This document shows, piece after piece, positions 57,201 to 64,000 of a stretch of 64,000 nucleotides of DNA. The DNA comes from Seison nebaliae (lineage: Eukaryota > Rotifera > Pararotatoria > Seisonacea > Seisonidae), in contig JALJEE010001455.1 of assembly GCA_023231475.1 (NCBI GenBank), positions 62,001-126,000 of the forward strand, in the 5' to 3' direction. The notes beneath the pieces are model-generated. The model had not been told where the DNA came from. It worked only from the letters and a program-made list of their open reading frames with translations, and ran no database searches. Position 1 is the stretch's first letter. Every line of letters begins with the position of its first letter. Position numbers and translations under genes: made by a program.

Positions 57201-60200
57201 TAAATGATCGTATGATCTGTTTAGATTCCACACCAATTATTGGACATTTGACTAAACGTTATTATTTCCAACAACTTCTCCTTCTCATTCATTTCCTACA
57301 GAACATAAAATCGGAAGTATCGTTCAACGATTAAATTGCTCTTCCACTTCACCATTCACTTATAGAATCTGTCGTAGTAATTCCATAAGAAACGGAATTT
57401 GTATCGACTCAACCGTTAGTTTTAATTTGGTGAGAAAGAAAATTTCGGAAAATTAGTGAAACAAAATATTTCATTCGATTTGATTTATCGCCGACTATAT
57501 TATATAGGAACTATCAATAAATAATGCGGGTGAAATAAAATTGACGAATTCCATTAACAATTTCAATAATTCAGTGAATGAATATCTTGTACAAATTGTT
57601 CGATCGAATGATTCATCAGTTATAGGGAGTATCAGTTAGAGAATTAACTATTTTTTTTAATGGTAAAAATTTCCATCATTCAGGTTTCCTGTTGATCCCT
57701 GATGAGACGATTGACACTTTAGGTGAAATTCTGATGTTACCATCAACTAACATCGAATTACCATTCGATAGACAGGAAATGATTCTCGCCCATGTCTACG
57801 TGTTCAATCGTCAAATAGGTTTACCAGATCGTAATTTGCAGAATCAGTTGGTGATGACTAGTCCCGTATGGAATATGAATAATCAATTTATCGAATATAT
57901 TCCATCGATCGGTTAGTTTGTCTTCAACGTCAAATTATCAGATGAAAATATTTTAAGGAATTGTGAAATTGAAGAAGAAATTGTCACCAGAACTGGAAAA
58001 TAAAACATTCGATCTAACTTTCCATCTTCCCAACAACACTATAAATGCCGCGACTCTAAGAGTAAAAGTTGGACGTAGAACATTTGAAGAACTTCCCCCA
58101 TTCTTCGATAAGGTTCTTTAAAATTTCTTCAATTTTCTATTGGTTTTTCGTTGAAGAATTCAAATTTACATAAAATCGAAATACCGTCCATCGATATATC
58201 TCTCGCTAATCGTCAATTGTTCATCATTTACCTCCAATATAAAGTAGATCAAAGATATCAGTTGAAATTACAATATACGGGAGATAAAGAAAATATGTTT
58301 CAAATTCGCAAATCCAATACGGTTTTTTCAACTAATCTCCTCAATCGAGATAGTCTGTTGAAATTTAAAGGAGAATATTATATTCTTGTCGAGTTGAAAG
58401 ATAAACTCTCACAAAAACGATTATATTCTTTAGTTAGTCATTTATTTTAGTTTTTTCTGTCTTAAAAATTCCCTAAAAATTATGTCTAATATTTTCCTTC
58501 AAATATTTAACTTAACTTAATGATGATTTTCTTCAAATTTATTTTTTCCACTTAATTTATAAAAATTTTCTTAAAAACTACTTTTTTCAAAATTTTAGAA
58601 CAAAGTAGTATTTTCCAGTTCACAAAAGAAACCGCTATTCGATGAGAATCGATATTCATTCATATATCCATCATCGTTATTGTCATCATCATCATCATCG
58701 TCAATATCGATGGATAAGACGTATGTGATTTCTGCGGATCAATTAAGTAAGATGAATTTGAATGAACAATTAGAATTTGGGATAGTCAGTGTGAAACTGC
58801 CGACGAATGTGGATTCAACTCAATTGAAAGTAATTGAATTGGAGACGCCCAACTATATTTCCAATATCATTCAACTCACTTCCATTCCGATTGAGACGAA
58901 GTTATCTAATGTCTATTTATTGACAGCAAAGAGAGATGCAAAAAATTTTATCGGACAACATAAATTGCGAGTGATCGGACGAATTTATGATATTATAGAT
59001 CAGAAATCCAAATATGAAATTGTTGAAAATATTTTATTAGATATACGTCCATCCGAACTCACTTCAACAACACCTAATTTCAATTGTTTTTTGACGTTTA
59101 ATGGGAAATTGACGATGAATGGAAGAATATTCGAAAGAAATTCTCAATATTGTAAGACATCCATCGTACTTTCTTTCAATACTTTATTCCAAAAATTCAT
59201 TCCCGATCTCAACAAACAACGATATTATTTCACGAAAATTGGAGAGTACAATATTACGTCACAATCGTTGTTGAAGGCACGAGTCATACCTGAAGATTCA
59301 CCATTTTTCCTCGAATTAGGCGAATCGACAAAATTGTCAACTGATCAATTCCAAACGATTCTTTCACTCTATATCGATATTAATCGATATCGAATGTTAA
59401 AATTGATCAATAATGTTATCTTTTTCCTTCATTTCTCTCTCTCTCTCTTTTATCGATGAATTATACAGATCATGATCGAAGCGATTGATACATCGTCGAC
59501 AATATCAGCATTCCTTCCCATTACCATTCTCATTAAATTCAACACATTCTTCACCTTAAATCCATTTATTGCAAATCAATTGACGGATATGAGTCTAGCT
59601 TATGATATCGACAAATTGAAGAAGGAAAAATGTTTTGAATTTTCTCTAAATTTTCTTTTGTTTAAAATTGTCATTTGAAGTGCCGATAAAATTGATCGAT
59701 TTCCAGAAATTTCTCATCGTCTGGAATGGAATCGATCGATTGAGTTCGAACAAATTCTTGGAGGAATTCTCGACCGATCATCTAATGAGCGATTCGGTGG
59801 AGTATAACGAGTTTTTAGGAACGAATATCAGCAATTATGATCCGGAGACATTACGAGACATTTTAGGAATTCGTCTCAATTTCCTGGAAATGAGAAAATA
59901 TTTGACTGAAGATCATCTCCCCATAACTCATCCATTTTCTTTTAATCTTTCTAAAAATTATAATTCCATCATTAATCGACGTGGAAGAGTTGTGGTTCAT
60001 TCATATAATATCATCGAAGCGATCGATCATCGATTGAACATTTCATTCTTCTTCTATCGATCATTACCCAATACAACATACCTCCAGCCGTTAGAAGAAG
60101 AAACGATTTCTTCTCATTTGAACGATCAACAAAATCGATTGACGATTATTAATGGCGATTGGTATTTGGGTTTGATGTTTCTTCTCTTTATCTACTTCTC

Positions 60201-61022
60201 AACATTTCTTCCAGCCATTCCAAAGAAGAGTGTAATGAATGAGAATATTCTCAATTTATATTTCTCTCCCAACAATTTCAATTCTTCAAATTTACAAATT
60301 ACATCTCTCATCAACGACATGCAATATTCTTTAGCTGATACGTCAGATATTTATACGAAACTTAATGAAGATGATGGAACTCTTTCATTCTATCGGGGAA
60401 ATGACGAATTGAAAGAAGCGTTCACAACCGAAATTTCCGGCAATGATGTTTTCAATTCTAAAATTAATTTTATTCCTTACGACAATAATCAGACGTTCCA
60501 ATTCATTGTTAACCAACCATTATCCGATCAGACAATATCGTCGATAATTAATAAAATGAATGACGATCTTCAAATGACATCTGATCTAAAACTACTTCCA
60601 ATAACCATCGGTGTCGTACAGAACAAAGACGATGGATCAATCGAAAATGAAAAGTTCAATTCTCTTTTTCTTATATTCTCCAAAATTTGACTTTTTCAAG
60701 AACTTTAGTGAAGGCGGTCTTAAGTAAAAACGATAAAGTTCTCGATCAATCTGAAGCGATCGATATTTTATCAACAAAATCTTTCGAAGTCGGTTCACCA
60801 GAATTCGGTGAAGTTTCCGACACGTCCATTAATCATATCGATTCAGAAACGAATGATAAACGACATCTCCAATATACGGATGAACAAATTCTTCTGATAA
60901 CATTCGCTTCCATCATTTTAACTTATCTTTTCTTCACACTCATTTCATATCTCTGCTGCTTCGGAACGCACTCGAAATATTATAACGATCAGAATGTCAT
61001 CAATACATATCAATCGACATAA
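54229..61022 (+). CDS. Cadherin-like type I transmembrane protein 2
   Basis: A second, unrelated-looking cadherin-like gene of many short exons. The ATG at 54229 (or 54205) opens a signal-like hydrophobic segment (YFPIVLYMMTMTF). The first cadherin repeat is recognisable: LPVNSTVGTVRLLNV, TGVIKLARNFDRE, then after a GTTACA...CTAAG intron AIPQQVRVTFVAEN and the canonical linker DFNDNRPLF. Later repeats are too divergent to delimit; the linker of the first one is the only clear Ca2+-binding motif. The gene ends with a transmembrane helix (ILLITFASIILTYLFFTLISYL), two cysteines suited to palmitoylation (CCFG), and a tail of about 20 residues with no obvious catenin-binding site. Middle exon boundaries were not all resolved. 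Confidence 0.8.
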
Positions 61023-61223
61023 TCGACATAAGAAATTTAGTTTTGATAAACGCCATATTTCTCTGTTGTTCTCGAATCGAATTTAATTGAAAAATTCATT
61101 TTTTTTTAAATTTCTTTTTAAAAACTTTTTTTAATAAAAAAATTTGTTTATTTTAAAATGGGAAAATTTCAATTTTTTAAAATAAAAACCTTTATTTTTC
61201 TTCCGATGATCATTTGATTATCC

Positions 61224-62234
61224 TCAATCAAATACTTGGTCGTTATTTGGATTTGCGAGTGATGTCATTGGCATAATTGGGACCGAATCGTCGGAAGCAG
61301 TATTGTTCAAAAGTTTCTCTAAATTATTCGTCACTTCAAATATGCTGCGACGATTTGGCTGTTTGTTGACGACTTTAAATCTACCGGAAACTATATTGAT
61401 TTCATAATCGTCACATTCGATACCAGGAAACGGTTTTGGTTTATCGCTGGCTATGGCTAGTCCGTTCGTTTCATAGAAATTTTTTACACGTTTCGCTAAC
61501 AGATGAATAGACCATTCGTAGGCAGTATTTCCTCGATTGTCGCATAATTTATGATTGGCGTTACCGTCTTTGATGAGAAGTTCGACCAACTTCACTCGAT
61601 CATGACCACTTGCCATATGGAGTGCTGTCCATCCCCATTTGTCTTGAGCGTCGACATTTAAGGGTGAAAAGGAAACATTTGATATGCTACCTGTAATATC
61701 ATCCTCTTTCTTATAATTTAATAAAATTTCAATAATGTCTTGTTTATCATAATCGACGGCGAGATGTAAAGCAGTTCTTCCTTCAGATGTTGTTGTATTA
61801 ATATTGATATTTCGTTGGAGAAGAATATTAACTAATTCACTTAGTCCTCTCGATGCTGCTTCATGTAATAAACTCCAGCCATTAATATCGGGTGAAAGCA
61901 AATCACAATTGTATTCCATTAAGGCACGTACCGGTTCCATATTACCGCTGGAAGTTGCACACATTACTGGTCTCATTCCCGTGTCGTCTGTCACGTCGAC
62001 GTTAGCACCATTAATCAATAAGAATCGTATTATACTAATGTTGCCTTTCCATGCGGCATAATGTAATGCTTTCCGATGGAAAGTATCATCAGCAATAGAC
62101 AAATTTAACAAAGATTTCTTTTCATGTGCTGTTGGAATTGAATTGATCAATTTCTCCACTTCAGCATATTCGTCGGCATCAATTGCGTCAATTAATTTCG
62201 AGTGAATCGTTTCTGCACTTAACAATGATCCCAT
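61224..62234 (-). CDS. Ankyrin-repeat protein, possibly N-myristoylated
   Basis: A 336-residue single-exon protein with roughly six ankyrin repeats between about residues 50 and 250. Clear repeat cores include RKALHYAAWKGN, MRPVMCATSSGN, GWSLLHEAASRGL, GRTALHLAVDYDK and GWTALHMASGHDR. The repeat array is followed by a basic/proline region (SDKPKPFPGIE) and a Ser/Asn-rich tail. The frame continues upstream to 62366 without an ATG, so 62234 is the best start. MGSLLS fits the N-myristoylation pattern (Gly2, Ser6), suggesting membrane attachment. Ankyrin repeats bind proteins; the partner is unknown. Cadherin-like gene 2 ends about 200 bp away on the opposite strand. Confidence 0.85.
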   Translation of the reverse strand: MGSLLSAETIHSKLIDAIDADEYAEVEKLINSIPTAHEKKSLLNLSIADDTFHRKALHYAAWKGNISIIRFLLINGANVDVTDDTGMRPVMCATSSGNMEPVRALMEYNCDLLSPDINGWSLLHEAASRGLSELVNILLQRNININTTTSEGRTALHLAVDYDKQDIIEILLNYKKEDDITGSISNVSFSPLNVDAQDKWGWTALHMASGHDRVKLVELLIKDGNANHKLCDNRGNTAYEWSIHLLAKRVKNFYETNGLAIASDKPKPFPGIECDDYEINIVSGRFKVVNKQPNRRSIFEVTNNLEKLLNNTASDDSVPIMPMTSLANPNNDQVFD

Positions 62235-62759
62235 GGCACAATAAGAAGAGTGAGAGGATGGATTTGCGATGCACGGAAGAATTTCCTCATAAATAATTCC
62301 GAGAGAATTCGTCGATCGACTGAATAAAAGAAATGAGTTTAAGTCGAAAATTTTATTGAAAATCAATCATGGAAAGCCAAAATTCGATCGAAGTTTGATG
62401 ACGAAATCGATTATTGATAATATAATTTATGACCTTCAGAATAATAATTTCTTTCCCATCCTCCGCCACCCACTTCATTCACTCGTCTCATCTCCGTCCT
62501 AATCCGTATGTTTCGCCCCTACTCACAAACCATTTCAAGAACTAAAGAAATTGGAGACTTAAAAAATTTTCTATTTGATAATTTGATGTTTTCATTAAAA
62601 TTTTGTAGTAATAAACCCAAGTTTATCCAACAACTCGAATTTTCAATCGGATTTTCAAACGAAATTTTTTTTTCTCTTTTATTATCGTGAGAAGAATTCA
62701 CCCAAAAATTATAAACGATATTTATAATAATTATATATAATTATTAAATTATTATTCAT
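62235..62759. other. Intergenic spacer upstream of the ankyrin gene
   Basis: An AT-rich spacer between the ankyrin gene start and the end of the CUB-kringle gene. It contains a frame without ATG continuous with the ankyrin gene for about 130 bp, probably 5' UTR. Nothing else is evident. Confidence 0.4.
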
Positions 62760-64000
62760 TCAACTGCACAAAGGTACCGAACAATCTTCCCACTCCTTTT
62801 CCTTCCCGTCCACTATACACCAGATACCTCCCGTATGAACCTGTGCATTGAAGTATCTACAATAATTCTCTGCTTTATCAATATTCTCGTCGTTGGGGAA
62901 ATATTGAGATTTGTTCCATTTATGTTTCCACGGTTTTTGACTTGACCATTTCTGACAAGGTCGTCCACTTTTCGTCCAAGATCGCGTCCCATTATATTCT
63001 TTCCCGTTACCTAATAACTGACAAGCTAACATCGATATTATTTTCGATCATTCTACTAATTAACATATCTAACTTAATCGATTATCCTCATCTAAGCGAT
63101 TCACAAGTTTATGCGGAGTTTTTGACCGAAATCGTCGAACATTCGCCGAATCATCTTTACCATATGCAGTTGGTAAATAATCGTTTTCTGTACCAGCAGA
63201 CCACATGTCTTCATTGTTGCAATCGAGTTCCTTACATTTCGCCCATCGAACATTGGGATCCGTTGTATAACACCAGATATTTCGATGGCCTAATGATCGA
63301 CAAAAATTGGACGCGTCCTCGGCACTTTCGTTATTCATTCTTTCAAATAAGTTATCAGCATTTCGATGTGGATGTGGAAATTGTTCGGTCCATGATTGAC
63401 ATTTCTGTCCTCCTACCGCATAATTTTCATGTCCTTTATACGTTGGAGGATAGAATTTCTGACAATCTGATGACAATTTGAAAATTAATAATTATTTATC
63501 GTAAAGATATTAAACCAGGTACTTTTTCCAAAGTGAAAGGTCTAAATAGTAATTGGAAACCTTTCTTGTTGCCATAATCATCAGAAGTGAAACGTATAAC
63601 TAGATAATTACTTTTCGATTTGTAACTAGGGAAAGATGTGTTCGATGCACAATATCTGAACAATAGTTAGATGAATTTAAAAACCATTAAAATTAAACGT
63701 CATCATAATTTCATCGTTTTCAATAATTTGAATAAAGTCACTGCATGGTCTGTCGTCATCCAGATCCAATTGCACATCTCTCAGAATTACTTGTATTCCG
63801 GTGGATAATGTCGCCCCTTTTATTTTATAGAAACATCTAGTGTTATCCACATATTTCTCGGGATAATTAGCGGATGATAAAACAAGGTTCTTATCTTTTA
63901 TCCGAATATTCACATCGTGACAGGCTAATCGAAAAAAACATATTTTCCATCACTATTTCATTTGCTAAATTTAACCTGTAGGTCTGAGTTCGATATCTCC
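62760..64000 (-). CDS. CUB-kringle-kringle extracellular protein, 5' part outside the window
   Basis: The 3' portion of a secreted or membrane protein on the minus strand; the start lies beyond the window end. In reading order: a CUB domain (NLVLSSANYPEKYVDN, CFYKI, VQLDLDDD...CSDFIQI, then YCASNTSFPSY and LVIRFTSDDYGNKKGF) and a first kringle (YAVGGQKCQSWTEQFPH, AEDASNFCRS, IWCYTTDPNVRWAKC). After an intron near 63065-63020, a second kringle follows (EYNGTRSWTKSGRPCQKW, AENYCRYFN, GGIWCIVDGKEKEWEDC) and the protein stops at once. Spacing of the six kringle cysteines looks complete. Kringles plus CUB occur in Kremen and related extracellular proteins, but order and missing WSC domain mean the family is uncertain. 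No protease domain is seen downstream. Confidence 0.85.

Noticed and set aside
1-64000. CRISPR arrays, bacterial operons, insertion sequences
   Set aside because: Spliceosomal introns, nuclear tRNAs and animal domains show this is metazoan nuclear DNA; no regularly spaced repeats of CRISPR type exist.

Overview
The window is nuclear DNA of a small, AT-rich animal. Almost every gene I could follow is broken by GT-AG introns of only about 38-60 nt with T-rich 3' ends. The proteins are typical of animals (cadherins, an HNF4-type nuclear receptor, a FOXL1-like forkhead factor, CUB/kringle and ankyrin proteins, nucleobindin). Two tRNA genes, a U2 snRNA-like gene and a decayed non-LTR retrotransposon are also present. 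NOM1 and UTP23 sit head to tail with only 46 bp between them and a splice-acceptor-like tract in that gap, which suggests polycistronic transcription resolved by spliced-leader trans-splicing. That would fit a nematode or another trans-splicing invertebrate; I cannot name the species.

Layout. 0-2.2 kb: tRNA-Gly(GCC) and a LINE relic. 2.5-8.2 kb: thymidine kinase, a HAD-fold protein and nucleobindin. 8.2-12.8 kb: mostly non-coding, with one unexplained coding-like exon. 12.8-14.6 kb: a GLUT-type sugar transporter. 16.6 kb: the U2-like snRNA. 18.4-23.6 kb: a divergent ubiquitin-like gene, an RFWD3-like E3 ligase, a small acidic ORF and a forkhead factor. 25.6 kb: tRNA-Thr(TGT). 26-33 kb: cadherin-like gene 1. 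33.5-36.4 kb: an SPCA-type secretory-pathway Ca2+ pump. 38-40.7 kb: a degenerate phosphoglycolate-phosphatase-like protein and an OTUD6-type deubiquitinase. 41.0-42.1 kb: a TATA-led, apparently spliced unit packed with perfect inverted repeats. 43.0 kb: a small secreted protein. 43.6-47.3 kb: the nuclear receptor. 49.4-52.6 kb: the NOM1-UTP23 pair. 54.2-61.0 kb: cadherin-like gene 2. 61.2-64 kb: an ankyrin protein and a CUB-kringle-kringle protein cut by the window edge.

Shared themes are ribosome biogenesis (NOM1, UTP23), calcium (nucleobindin, SPCA pump, cadherins) and ubiquitin (ubiquitin-like protein, RFWD3-like E3, OTUD6). Apart from NOM1-UTP23 I see no firm evidence that neighbours are co-regulated. 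The most unusual locus is 41.0-42.1 kb, where a hairpin of about 36 bp becomes continuous only after a 52-nt intron is removed. Exon boundaries were read by eye from splice signals, frame continuity and remembered family features; no alignment was run.
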